The notes under the pieces: generated by a model
The model's database searches: none
Told to the model about the DNA's origin: nothing
Seen by the model: the letters and a program-made list of their open reading frames with translations, nothing else
Made by a program: the position numbers and the translations under genes
NCBI GenBank assembly: GCA_910584825.1
Contig: CAJUCI010000004.1
Coordinates: 68,695-132,694 of the forward strand
From: an uncultured Duncaniella sp.
GTDB lineage: Bacteria > Bacteroidota > Bacteroidia > Bacteroidales > Muribaculaceae
DNA: 64,000 bases
Direction of reading: 5' to 3'
In this document: one piece after another, positions 7,098-15,697 of the stretch
Position numbering within the stretch: the stretch's first letter is position 1
How the letters are laid out: each line of letters starts with the position of its first letter

Positions 7098-8189
7098 ATG
7101 AAGACAGCATTAATAACAGGTATCACCGGTCAGGATGGTTCATTTCTCGCCGAATTCCTATTAGAAAAAGGTTATGACGTACACGGCACAATCCGCCGTT
7201 CGAGCGTTGACTTCCGCGAGCGCATCGCACATCTCGAAGGACACCCCAACTTCCACCTTCACTACGCCGACCTCGGCGACTCCATGTCGCTCCTCCAGGT
7301 AATCGGCAAGGTGCGCCCCGACGAAATCTATAACCTTGCTGCCCAGAGCCACGTTCAGGTATCATTCGATGCCCCCGAGTTCACCGCTGACGTTGACGCT
7401 ACCGGCGTTCTCCGCATCCTCGAAGCCGTGCGCCAGTGCGGCCTCGCTGACACCTGCCGTATCTATCAGGCTTCCACCTCCGAGCTTTACGGCAAGGTGG
7501 AGGAAGTTCCGCAGAACGAAAACACCCCCTTCCACCCCTACTCCCCCTACGCCGTGGCCAAGCTCTACGGTTTCTGGATTGTGAAGGAATATCGTGAGGC
7601 TTACAACATGTACTGCTGCTCAGGCATCCTCTTCAACCACGAGTCAGAGCGTCGCGGCGAGACATTCGTCACCCGTAAAATCACCCTCGCAGCCGCCCGC
7701 ATCGCACAGGGCAAGCAGGAGAAGCTCTACCTCGGTAACCTTTCGAGCCTCCGCGACTGGGGCTATGCCAAGGACTACGTAGAGTGCATGTGGCTCATCC
7801 TCCAGCAGGCCAAGCCCGAGGACTACGTAATCGCCACCGGCGAGCAGCACTCCGTGCGCGAGTTCTGCCAGCTCGCCTTCCGCCGCGCCGGCATCGAGCT
7901 GCGCTTTGAGGGCGAAGGTGCTGACGAGAAGGGCATTGACACAGCCACCGGCAAAGTGGTCATCGAGGTGTCGCCCGACTTCTACCGTCCCACCGACGTT
8001 GTAAACCTCTGGGGCGACCCCACCAAGGCCAAGGGCAAACTCGGCTGGGACCCCTCGAAGAAGACATCGTTTGAGGAGCTTGTCAATCTCATGGTCGACG
8101 CCGACATGGCCAAGGTAGCCATCGAGCGTGCCGGCGAGCAGGTACGCACCAACCTCGCCGAATACCTTGAGAAGGGCATCGTGAAGTAA
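7098..8189 (+). CDS. gmd: GDP-mannose 4,6-dehydratase
   Basis: 363 residues, full length. The N-terminal GITGQDGSFLAEFLL motif and YAVAKLYGFW catalytic segment are typical of Gmd, which makes GDP-4-keto-6-deoxymannose, first step of de novo GDP-L-fucose synthesis. The partner GDP-fucose synthase (fcl) is not in the window. The next genes, on the opposite strand, form the fucose salvage operon, so both routes to GDP-fucose meet here. A 29-bp-arm hairpin separates the convergent transcripts. Confidence 0.94.
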   Translation: MKTALITGITGQDGSFLAEFLLEKGYDVHGTIRRSSVDFRERIAHLEGHPNFHLHYADLGDSMSLLQVIGKVRPDEIYNLAAQSHVQVSFDAPEFTADVDATGVLRILEAVRQCGLADTCRIYQASTSELYGKVEEVPQNENTPFHPYSPYAVAKLYGFWIVKEYREAYNMYCCSGILFNHESERRGETFVTRKITLAAARIAQGKQEKLYLGNLSSLRDWGYAKDYVECMWLILQQAKPEDYVIATGEQHSVREFCQLAFRRAGIELRFEGEGADEKGIDTATGKVVIEVSPDFYRPTDVVNLWGDPTKAKGKLGWDPSKKTSFEELVNLMVDADMAKVAIERAGEQVRTNLAEYLEKGIVK

Positions 8190-8195
8190 TCCCGC

Positions 8196-8271
8196 CAAAC
8201 GGACAAAAGAGACAAAAGCGACATCAGAATAATATATTTCTTATGTCGCTTTTGTCTCTTTTGTCCGTTTG
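8196..8271. terminator. 29-bp perfect hairpin between convergent gmd and symporter genes
   Basis: Arms at 8196-8224 and 8243-8271 are perfectly complementary over 29 bases, with an 18-base AT-rich loop. The arms are built from repeats of GACAAAAG. Its place between two converging genes suggests a bidirectional terminator. Confidence 0.7.
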
Positions 8272-8292
8272 TCCCTTTCTTGGATATTGACT

Positions 8293-9732
8293 TTATTCTT
8301 TCCAGCAGTCGGTCTCGGACTCTATCTCGGGGATGGTCGATGCGGTGTAGACGGGGTCCTTGCCTTGCGAACGCTGACGGTTGTAGTCCTTGAGCAGCAT
8401 CACGGCATATTTTCCGAGCATGAAAATGGCGGCGAGGTTGCAGAGCGTCATCAGGGCCATCGTGATGTCGGCAAATCCCCACACGATGTCGAGTGATGTA
8501 ATCGCCCCTACATATACTATACCGCCCACAAGCAGTCGGTAAACGTTGACCGCCTTGTCGCTGTTGCGTATAAACCGTATATTGGTCTCGCCGTAATAAT
8601 AGTTGGCGATAATGCTTGTGAATGCGAAAAAGAATATCGCCACGCACACGAATATCGACCCGTACTGATGCCCTCCGCCCAATTCGCTGTCAATGGCGCG
8701 CTGCGTCAGCACTATGCCGTCATGCCCGTCTGCATACACCCCGCTGCACAGTATGATAAACGCTGTGGCCGTGCATACGAGCAGAGTGTCGGTGTACACG
8801 CCGAGGGCCTGTATCAATCCCTGCTTCACGGGATGTGTAACCGAGGCCGTAGCCGCCGCGTTTGGCGTGGAGCCTTCGCCGGCCTCGTTGCTGAAAAGTC
8901 CGCGCTTCACACCCATAATCATGGCTGAGCCTACGGTGCCGCCAAGTGCCGAGTCAAAGCCGAAAGCATTATTCACTATCAGGCCGAATATCTCGGGAAT
9001 GCGCGTGATGTTCATGCACACTATCACGAGAGCCAGCAATATGTAGGCAATGGCCATGACAGGCACGACGAGTTCGCTGAAACGCGACACCCTCTGCACG
9101 CCACCCCATATTATCACAAGCGTCATGACTGCGAGCAGCACGGCCATCCACTCGCGCGGAAATCCGAAACATGCGTCAAAAGCCTGCGATATGGTGTTGG
9201 ACTGCACGGAATTGAATGCAAATCCGAATGTCAGCGTAATGAGCACGGCAAACGTCACGGCCCACCAACGTTTGTGCAGACCTTTCTGAATATAGTAAGC
9301 CGGACCGCCCATAAACGACTTCTCACCCTTGACCTTGAAGAGCTGTGCGAGGGTCGACTCGACAAACGCGCTCGATGCGCCCAAGAGTGCTATGAGCCAC
9401 ATCCAGAACACCGCGCCCGGTCCGCCGAGGGCTATCGCCGTGGCCACACCGGCCATATTGCCGGTGCCCACACGCGAGGCTATCGACAGTGCAAATGCCT
9501 GAAACGAGCTGATGGTGCCGTGGGCCGGGCGGTCGTCCGCACGGTCGTCGTCATAGCGTTTGCCCGACTTGAGCAACAGCCGCAACATCTCTCCTGCCAT
9601 TCTGAACTGCACGCCGCGCGTGGTCACGGTGAAGAACAGCGCGGCGGCGAGCAGCACCGTCACCATGACGTAATCGGTGAGCACACCGCTCACCAACCCC
9701 ACGACCTCCTGAACCGAAGATTGTAACGACAT
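8293..9732 (-). CDS. amino acid:cation symporter, AGCS (alanine/glycine) family
   Basis: 479 residues with about ten hydrophobic segments. The stretch SRVGTGNMAGVATAIALGGP near residue 90 and ANEAGEGSTPNA-like wording (here SNEAGEGSTPNAA) near residue 260 are AGCS family signatures. These inner-membrane carriers import alanine or glycine with sodium or protons. It is the last gene of the leftward fucose operon, 12 bases after fkp. An amino acid carrier in a fucose operon is unexpected and no link is obvious; the substrate could differ from alanine. Confidence 0.88.
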   Translation of the reverse strand: MSLQSSVQEVVGLVSGVLTDYVMVTVLLAAALFFTVTTRGVQFRMAGEMLRLLLKSGKRYDDDRADDRPAHGTISSFQAFALSIASRVGTGNMAGVATAIALGGPGAVFWMWLIALLGASSAFVESTLAQLFKVKGEKSFMGGPAYYIQKGLHKRWWAVTFAVLITLTFGFAFNSVQSNTISQAFDACFGFPREWMAVLLAVMTLVIIWGGVQRVSRFSELVVPVMAIAYILLALVIVCMNITRIPEIFGLIVNNAFGFDSALGGTVGSAMIMGVKRGLFSNEAGEGSTPNAAATASVTHPVKQGLIQALGVYTDTLLVCTATAFIILCSGVYADGHDGIVLTQRAIDSELGGGHQYGSIFVCVAIFFFAFTSIIANYYYGETNIRFIRNSDKAVNVYRLLVGGIVYVGAITSLDIVWGFADITMALMTLCNLAAIFMLGKYAVMLLKDYNRQRSQGKDPVYTASTIPEIESETDCWKE

Positions 9733-9744
9733 CAGGCAACAGGT

Positions 9745-12480
9745 TTAGCTACGGGTGATGTGCAGACCGTGTGACGACAGCGACATCTCCACCATGCGGG
9801 CGTTGCGCGGCAATGACGGGTCGGTGGTAAGTATATGCCGTACGCGGGCGGCTGCCTCGGGGTCCTTAGCTATCATGTAGAGATACCCACCGCCACCCGC
9901 ACCGGGCAGTTTATAGCCGAGACACAGGTCGTCAATCAGACGGGTTATCGCCTCGACAGCAGGAGGATTGGTGCCGTGGTCAAGGGCCATATTCTGGCTC
10001 CAGGTCTTGCGCACGAGCCGTCCCATACGGGCGAAATCATCACGCTGGATGGCATCATACATCTCCATAGTGTGGCTCTTCATCTCGCGGAGCAGCCTCA
10101 GCTGACTGCCGTAGTTGAGGAACATGCGCCGCACTATCTCGGCCAGAATGTCCTTGGCCGTGCGCGTGATGCCGGTATAGTAGAGCAGATGACACTGCGC
10201 GTACTGCGGGTCGGTGTAGAGGTCGGAGGGCAGACGGCGCACGAGCGGGTCCTGCGTCAGCCCCTTGGTCGACTGCAGCAGCTTCACGCCCCCTATCACA
10301 CCGCCATACTGGTCCTGCCATCCGCCGCCGGTGGTCAGGAGCTGTTCAAGCACGAGTGTGCGCTTGCATATCTCGGTCTTGTCCCATGCCAGCGAGCAGA
10401 AATCGCTCACCGCGCCAAGCACCGTCGAGGCGAGGATGCTGCTTGTGCCGAGGCCGCTACCTGCCGGGATGGCCGAGAAGAGCGTAATCTCCAGTCCGCC
10501 ACCCATAGCCGAGAGCTGGTCGCGGAGCGAGGGGAAATGCTCGGTGCAGAATTGCGGATGGAAACCGGCAAGCGCGAGTGCGGCCTTGGGTATGGAGAAT
10601 GGCGAGCCTACCTTCTTGAAATCAAGCAGCTGCTCGTAAGTCTCTATCGTCTCGGCTGCTCCGAGGTCGATGCTACGGCAGACAATGTGCGGCGTAGAAG
10701 TCGGGCGCACATAAGCCTGCAACGGGGGCTGGCCGTTAAGCTCGATGGCGAGGTTTATGACATTGCCCCCCTCCATCAGGCAGAACGGCGGGGTGTCGGT
10801 CCACCCTCCCGCTATGTCGATGCGGACGGGCGAACGGCTCCACACTATCTGGTCGGAGCATACGGCGCGGCGCGGCAACTGCCTCTGCCCCGTAACGGTC
10901 GATGTCAGCCCCTCGCGCAACAGTTCAAACGCCTCATGCTCATACGCCTCATGCGGGCGGCCGCTGCGACGGCACACCTCGGCGCGAAACATCGCATCGC
11001 TCATACGCGTGAGCAGCGGGGTAGACTTCGCAAGCTGTCCGGGCAGTTCTATCCCCTCACGGGCAAACGCCTCGGCGGCATCATGCAGGTCGAGCTGATA
11101 GAACACGCTGTGGCTATGATTGTCAGCAAGAGCCTTCCAGTTGGCCGAGCGGAATCCGCGCCGCTGTGCCACAAGCCGCGGCAGCGAGGCCTCGTTTGAA
11201 ATCTCCTCGGCACTCATCAGGCGGCTGAACCCCTGCGGCTCCTCACCTGCAAGCTGACACCTCACAGCGCGCTCCATCTCATCGGGCGACTCCACAACAG
11301 GGAACCGCTTGCGCTGCTGTTCGGCACCGGCAAATCGGTCGTCGATATTGTAGACTCTGATCACATGGCTGTTCTCGCCCACAGGCACGATGTCTATGCA
11401 CTCGCCGGGACGTAGCGACAGCTCCCAATCGTTGGCCGGCACGCCCGTGACGATATTATGGTCAGTGAGCGTCCAGCGCGGGCCGATATGGCTGTTTTCA
11501 ATCCATATGTCGGTATTCGTGCCGGTAAAGGCAATGTCGGTTATAGAGTTCTGTACAAAAATCGAGGGGTGAGGCTTGCAGTCGCGGTGCATAATCTCGC
11601 GCTGGTCGTTGATGCGGTTCTGGATGGCCAGTGTCGAGGTTATCATCTCACGGCTCGTGCCGTAATGATAGAACTCTCCGCCGGGCAGAGGCACTATGGC
11701 CACCGACAGCGAGGCAAGCTCGTCGTCAGGGCATGACGGATTGGTGCCGAGCGCACCGCCAAACTCGCTGTAGAGGTCATACTCATGCAGATTGCCCGCA
11801 GCATCCCTCGACCGACGGCGCAACAACTCCACGGCGCGGTCGCTCAACAGCCATACACCTATATCGGTGAGATAGTAGCCCGACTGCAACAGCTCGCTGA
11901 GCTGAACCACCGAGGGCTTCTGCAGCATACGGTCGAGCACCGACGGCGAGTCATGACGGCTGTAGAACACGCCATGATTCTTGGCTATCGACGAGTCGAG
12001 CCACAGTCCGTAGCATACCACATCAGCCTCGGGTATCGGAGGCAGGGCCTGAGACGAGTGGATATACACATCGCCGCTCACGATGAGCGTATGCATCCCC
12101 TCGGGAGCCGACTGCATGATGCGCTCATAAAGGGGCAGCTGCAGGTCAAGGAGGGTCTGGCTCAGTTTCTGACCGCGCTCCCAGCGGAAGATGGGTACGG
12201 GGGTGAGAATCTTGCCCGACGGAGCGTATGACGGCAACCGTCGGCTCTGACCGCCGGCGTGAAGGAGGATACGCTTCTCCGAAGCGAGCCAGTCGGCAAA
12301 CCCGCGCTCGGGCGCATCGTTGCGGTGACACTCCTCGAGGAGCCACGTGGTGCCGCCGCCACTGCCCAGACGGGCACCGACGGGGTCGGATGTGCAGAAA
12401 TATTCATCGTGTGAGACCCCCGTTACGTCGTGGAACGCATCCACGAGGTTGGGCGGGAGCGACAGGAGTTTCTTTGTCAT
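9745..12480 (-). CDS. fkp: bifunctional L-fucokinase / L-fucose-1-phosphate guanylyltransferase
   Basis: 911 residues, close to the roughly 950 of Bacteroides Fkp. The N-terminal half carries the pyrophosphorylase motif LLHAGGQSRRLP near residue 72. The C-terminal half is a GHMP kinase, with AGGWTDTPPF near 575, the phosphate loop GSGLGTSS near 690 and a GAGGGGY motif near the C-terminus. In Bacteroides this enzyme converts imported L-fucose and GTP to GDP-L-fucose for capsule and glycoprotein decoration. It follows fucP by 36 bases, so uptake and activation are encoded together. Confidence 0.95.
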   Translation of the reverse strand: MTKKLLSLPPNLVDAFHDVTGVSHDEYFCTSDPVGARLGSGGGTTWLLEECHRNDAPERGFADWLASEKRILLHAGGQSRRLPSYAPSGKILTPVPIFRWERGQKLSQTLLDLQLPLYERIMQSAPEGMHTLIVSGDVYIHSSQALPPIPEADVVCYGLWLDSSIAKNHGVFYSRHDSPSVLDRMLQKPSVVQLSELLQSGYYLTDIGVWLLSDRAVELLRRRSRDAAGNLHEYDLYSEFGGALGTNPSCPDDELASLSVAIVPLPGGEFYHYGTSREMITSTLAIQNRINDQREIMHRDCKPHPSIFVQNSITDIAFTGTNTDIWIENSHIGPRWTLTDHNIVTGVPANDWELSLRPGECIDIVPVGENSHVIRVYNIDDRFAGAEQQRKRFPVVESPDEMERAVRCQLAGEEPQGFSRLMSAEEISNEASLPRLVAQRRGFRSANWKALADNHSHSVFYQLDLHDAAEAFAREGIELPGQLAKSTPLLTRMSDAMFRAEVCRRSGRPHEAYEHEAFELLREGLTSTVTGQRQLPRRAVCSDQIVWSRSPVRIDIAGGWTDTPPFCLMEGGNVINLAIELNGQPPLQAYVRPTSTPHIVCRSIDLGAAETIETYEQLLDFKKVGSPFSIPKAALALAGFHPQFCTEHFPSLRDQLSAMGGGLEITLFSAIPAGSGLGTSSILASTVLGAVSDFCSLAWDKTEICKRTLVLEQLLTTGGGWQDQYGGVIGGVKLLQSTKGLTQDPLVRRLPSDLYTDPQYAQCHLLYYTGITRTAKDILAEIVRRMFLNYGSQLRLLREMKSHTMEMYDAIQRDDFARMGRLVRKTWSQNMALDHGTNPPAVEAITRLIDDLCLGYKLPGAGGGGYLYMIAKDPEAAARVRHILTTDPSLPRNARMVEMSLSSHGLHITRS

Positions 12481-12516
12481 AATAACGGTATAAATTTAGG
12501 CATTTTGCCGATAGCG

Positions 12517-13854
12517 TCATGCAGCGGTCTGCACCAACGGGCGAGCCGACGAACGGAGTCCATACGTGGCCACCACGACAAAACATATCATAGGAATAAA
12601 AAACGAAAGATTGACGGCCGACACACCAAGCCACTCCACGCCCGAGTCAATGACGGCACCCTGCAGGGGCGGGAACACCGAGCCGCCGATAATCGACATG
12701 ATGAGTCCGGCACTGCCCACCTTGACATTCTCGCCAAGCCCTGTCAGCGCGATGCCATAGATGGTCGGGAACATAAGCGACATGCACGCGCTCACACCCA
12801 CGAGACAATACAGCCCCTTGACGTCGGTCGAGAATATCGCCCCAAGCGTGAGCACCACGCCGAGTGTGCCGAGCACACACAGCAGACGGCCCGGCGAAAT
12901 CCAGCGCAGAAACCATGTGCAGATAAAACGGCTGCACGTGAAGAGTGCCATCGCGCCTATATTGTATCTTTGCGAGAGTATCTCGGCCTCCTGCTCGGGC
13001 ATGCCCTGCGACATGAACATGCGCGTGCCATACTGGATGATAAACGTCCAGCACATTACCTGCGCACCCACGTAGAAGAACTGCGCTATCACACCCTCGC
13101 GATAGTTGCGTATCTTCACAAGCCGTGCAAGCGAACGCCCTACGCTCATGCGAGTGCCAGAGTCATTGGCCCTGGGCATCTTGAGCAGACGTATGAGCAG
13201 CAGCATGCCGAGCGCGACAATGCCTATATATATGTAAGGCTGGATGAGCACCCACAGGTCCTGATTCTTCACGGCCTCAAACTCGGCATCGCCAAGCGTG
13301 GCGCGCGCATCCGAGTCAATCGGATGCATGCGGGCCTGCACAAAATGCATCGCCACCCACATTCCGGCAAGCGCGCCCACGGGGTTGAACGCCTGAGCCA
13401 TATTCAGTCGGCGTGTAGCCGTCGACTCCGGGCCCATGCTGTAGATGTAAGGGTTGCAGCTCGTCTCGAGAAACGACAATCCGCACGTCATGATGAAATA
13501 GGCCAACAGGAACGGATAATACATACCCGTCCACTGCGCGGGCACAAACAGCAGCGCACCCACGCCGTAGAGGCCGAGGCCGAGCATCACGCCCGCCTTG
13601 TAGGTGTAACGCTGTATGAACATCGCCGCAGGGAAAGCCATGCAGAAATATCCGAGATAGAATGCCACCTGCACCAGCGCGCCCTCGGTGACGCTCATGC
13701 GGAAGATTTTTGAGAAGGCCTTTACGAGCGGGCCGGTGATATCATTGGCAAATCCCCACAGCGCGAAACATGTGGTGACCGCCATAAACGGAAGCAGGAC
13801 AGCAATCCCCCGCCCCGAGAGCAGGGATGCGTCATCTGATTTTGATAAAGACAT
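12517..13854 (-). CDS. fucP: L-fucose:proton symporter (MFS)
   Basis: 445 residues with about twelve membrane helices. The segment LWGFANDITGPLVKAF near the N-terminus and FLETSCNPYI near residue 125 are typical of the FucP/GluP branch of the major facilitator superfamily. FucP imports L-fucose with protons across the inner membrane. Position between a GH43 hydrolase and fkp makes fucose the most likely substrate; a related sugar such as galactose cannot be excluded from sequence alone. Confidence 0.9.
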   Translation of the reverse strand: MSLSKSDDASLLSGRGIAVLLPFMAVTTCFALWGFANDITGPLVKAFSKIFRMSVTEGALVQVAFYLGYFCMAFPAAMFIQRYTYKAGVMLGLGLYGVGALLFVPAQWTGMYYPFLLAYFIMTCGLSFLETSCNPYIYSMGPESTATRRLNMAQAFNPVGALAGMWVAMHFVQARMHPIDSDARATLGDAEFEAVKNQDLWVLIQPYIYIGIVALGMLLLIRLLKMPRANDSGTRMSVGRSLARLVKIRNYREGVIAQFFYVGAQVMCWTFIIQYGTRMFMSQGMPEQEAEILSQRYNIGAMALFTCSRFICTWFLRWISPGRLLCVLGTLGVVLTLGAIFSTDVKGLYCLVGVSACMSLMFPTIYGIALTGLGENVKVGSAGLIMSIIGGSVFPPLQGAVIDSGVEWLGVSAVNLSFFIPMICFVVVATYGLRSSARPLVQTAA

Positions 13855-13875
13855 TATAAGTAATTAGTCACGTTA

Positions 13876-15477
13876 TTATTTATCTGCCTCAAACTGCAGA
13901 TGATTGATTGTGCACATCGACTGCCCCTTGACAGGCGACGAGAACACAAGATAAAGCGGATGCTTACCCTTAAGGGCTGCCACGCCCGAAACGTCGCCCT
14001 TGACCTTAGTCGCCGTCTTCGGGGCATCGGCTTTAAGCTCTATCATGCCTACAGGTGCGGGATTGCCCTTCCACGGAGCCGAGGTGAACACGGTGATGGT
14101 GCCCTCAACACCCTCGGGGATGATGTCGAGCACGAGGTTTACATTCTTCGCACCGTTGAGTTTGTCGAAGTTGAAATACTTGTAGCCGAGTATCGAGCCA
14201 TCGGTATTATTCACTACGGGATTAATGTTTATCGACTCATTATAGGGGTCGGCGACACTGTGGTCAGCCACATAGGTGGGCTGGAAATACGGGCCGGAAT
14301 AATGCATGCCGGGATATGACTGATATGCGGGTGTCGGGCCTGTGAAATGCGACGCTATTGCAGCGGGATAGCGGCGGAGCGGGTCGAGGCCATCGATTTC
14401 AAATCCCTCCGACGTGTATTCGGCCTCGCTTATCACAACCTTTCCGTCCGGACCGGGAGTGACAGCCACCTCTATGGGTGCTACCATAGCCTGGCGGGCA
14501 TACTCATCCAAACCCGTCTGACGGTGATAGAACACATACCACTGACCGTTGATTTCGAGGATACTGCCGTGAGTGTTGCCGTTGGGGGTCGCAGTCGCTA
14601 TCGGCTTGCCGTCGGCATCCGTGTCACGTCCGCGGGCATCGATTATGGTACCGCCGTAAGTATATGGGCCGAGAGGGTTGTTGCTATAGGCATAGGCAAG
14701 CGTATAGTTAGAGCGCGGCATCCCCCAGTCGCCGTCAGCCGTCATGCGGCTGTAAATAAACACATACTTGTCCTTAATCTTACGTATTGACGAAGCCTCG
14801 AAGAACCGTTCCTCGCCTTCCTCCTTGTAACTCGGCATGATGCTTACAATCTCGGTGCCGGGCTTAACCGTAGCCATCGTCTCGGGGTCAAGCTCTGCGG
14901 CGAATGATTCGCAGAAGCCCCAGTAGCCGTACACGCGGCCGTCATCATCGACAAACACCGCCGGGTCAAACCTCAGCACTCCGTCGCTCAAGTCAGCTTT
15001 CTCCTTTGACCAGTTGGTCACCGTAAAAGGCCCGTCGGGACGGTCAGAGCGCGCTACCATGCCGTTACGCCCGCCGGCCTGATTGTTGGGATACAGGTAA
15101 TACACCTTCTTGCCATCAGGTTTGGTCACGACCGCCACATCGGGGGCATAGAGCACATCGCCTGTGCCGTCAGCATGCAGCAGCTTGCCGTCAGCATCGG
15201 CCTTGACCTCAAATATCACGCCGTCATACCGCCACGTGTCGAGCGAGTCGGGCGAGGCCGACCACACCACGAGGTCAGTGCCGCAATACTGGTTTTTGAG
15301 CATGTCGTGCGAGCCGTAGATATACACGCGCTTCTTTCCGGGCACGTCCGGGTCATCAAAAAGATAAGGCTCCCCATCGGGTATATGCTCCCACAAGGGG
15401 AGATAGGGATTGGCCGACACTGCATATTGTGCAGTCAAAGATATCAGAGATGCTGTGAAGATGTGATTTAGCTTCAT
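13876..15477 (-). CDS. secreted glycoside hydrolase family 43 protein
   Basis: 533 residues. A signal peptide covers about residues 1-21. A five-bladed propeller of GH43 type follows: DGEPYLFDDPDVPG then YIYGSHDM, an acidic VRFDPAVFVDDDG-like segment (here LRFDPAVFVDDDG), and WGFCESFAAE. GH43 enzymes act mostly on arabinosides, xylosides or beta-galactosides. The last 150 residues look like a C-terminal beta-sandwich, possibly carbohydrate-binding. It is the first gene of the operon with fucP and fkp, suggesting its product helps release a fucose-containing or related glycan; the true substrate is not readable from sequence. Confidence 0.85.
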   Translation of the reverse strand: MKLNHIFTASLISLTAQYAVSANPYLPLWEHIPDGEPYLFDDPDVPGKKRVYIYGSHDMLKNQYCGTDLVVWSASPDSLDTWRYDGVIFEVKADADGKLLHADGTGDVLYAPDVAVVTKPDGKKVYYLYPNNQAGGRNGMVARSDRPDGPFTVTNWSKEKADLSDGVLRFDPAVFVDDDGRVYGYWGFCESFAAELDPETMATVKPGTEIVSIMPSYKEEGEERFFEASSIRKIKDKYVFIYSRMTADGDWGMPRSNYTLAYAYSNNPLGPYTYGGTIIDARGRDTDADGKPIATATPNGNTHGSILEINGQWYVFYHRQTGLDEYARQAMVAPIEVAVTPGPDGKVVISEAEYTSEGFEIDGLDPLRRYPAAIASHFTGPTPAYQSYPGMHYSGPYFQPTYVADHSVADPYNESININPVVNNTDGSILGYKYFNFDKLNGAKNVNLVLDIIPEGVEGTITVFTSAPWKGNPAPVGMIELKADAPKTATKVKGDVSGVAALKGKHPLYLVFSSPVKGQSMCTINHLQFEADK

Positions 15478-15502
15478 GGCTGATAGTTTAGGTTTCGTTC
15501 TG

Positions 15503-15510
15503 CAAACTTA
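15503..15510 (-). promoter_or_regulatory. -7 box of the GH43-fucP-fkp-symporter operon
   Basis: On the minus strand this reads TAAGTTTG, matching TAnnTTTG, 26 bases before the GH43 ATG. No TTTG stands at the -33 spacing. Confidence 0.5.
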
Positions 15511-15639
15511 ATGAAAATCCCCGACTTTTCGGTAATAAATCCTACATAAAATAGCCTTCCACGATATGTCGGCTGTCCTTACATGTCACTTTTGTCAGTG
15601 TGATTTAACACTATTTGTCAGTTTTGGCCTTTGGCATTG

Positions 15640-15685
15640 ATTTTGCTGTTTGTTATATCAAAAGTAGTATAACAAACAGCAAAAT
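15640..15685. promoter_or_regulatory. 18-bp perfect inverted repeat upstream of htpG
   Basis: Arms at 15640-15657 and 15668-15685 are perfectly complementary over 18 bases with a 10-base loop. The right arm ends 12 bases before the htpG ATG, overlapping the expected ribosome entry site. It is not CIRCE: the HrcA sequence TTAGCACTC is absent. It could be an operator or an mRNA hairpin that opens on heating. Confidence 0.6.
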
Positions 15686-15697
15686 TCTTAATATATC

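Noticed and set aside
9835..11199. 454-codon open frame antisense to fkp
   Set aside because: It lies wholly within fkp, which has clear kinase and pyrophosphorylase motifs; the antisense product is low-complexity His/Arg-rich and matches no family.
12430..13713. 427-codon open frame antisense to fucP
   Set aside because: Shadow of a conserved transporter in GC-rich DNA; product is His/Arg-rich with no domain.
15640..15685. CIRCE (HrcA) operator before htpG
   Set aside because: The TTAGCACTC half-site is missing; only the spacing resembles CIRCE.
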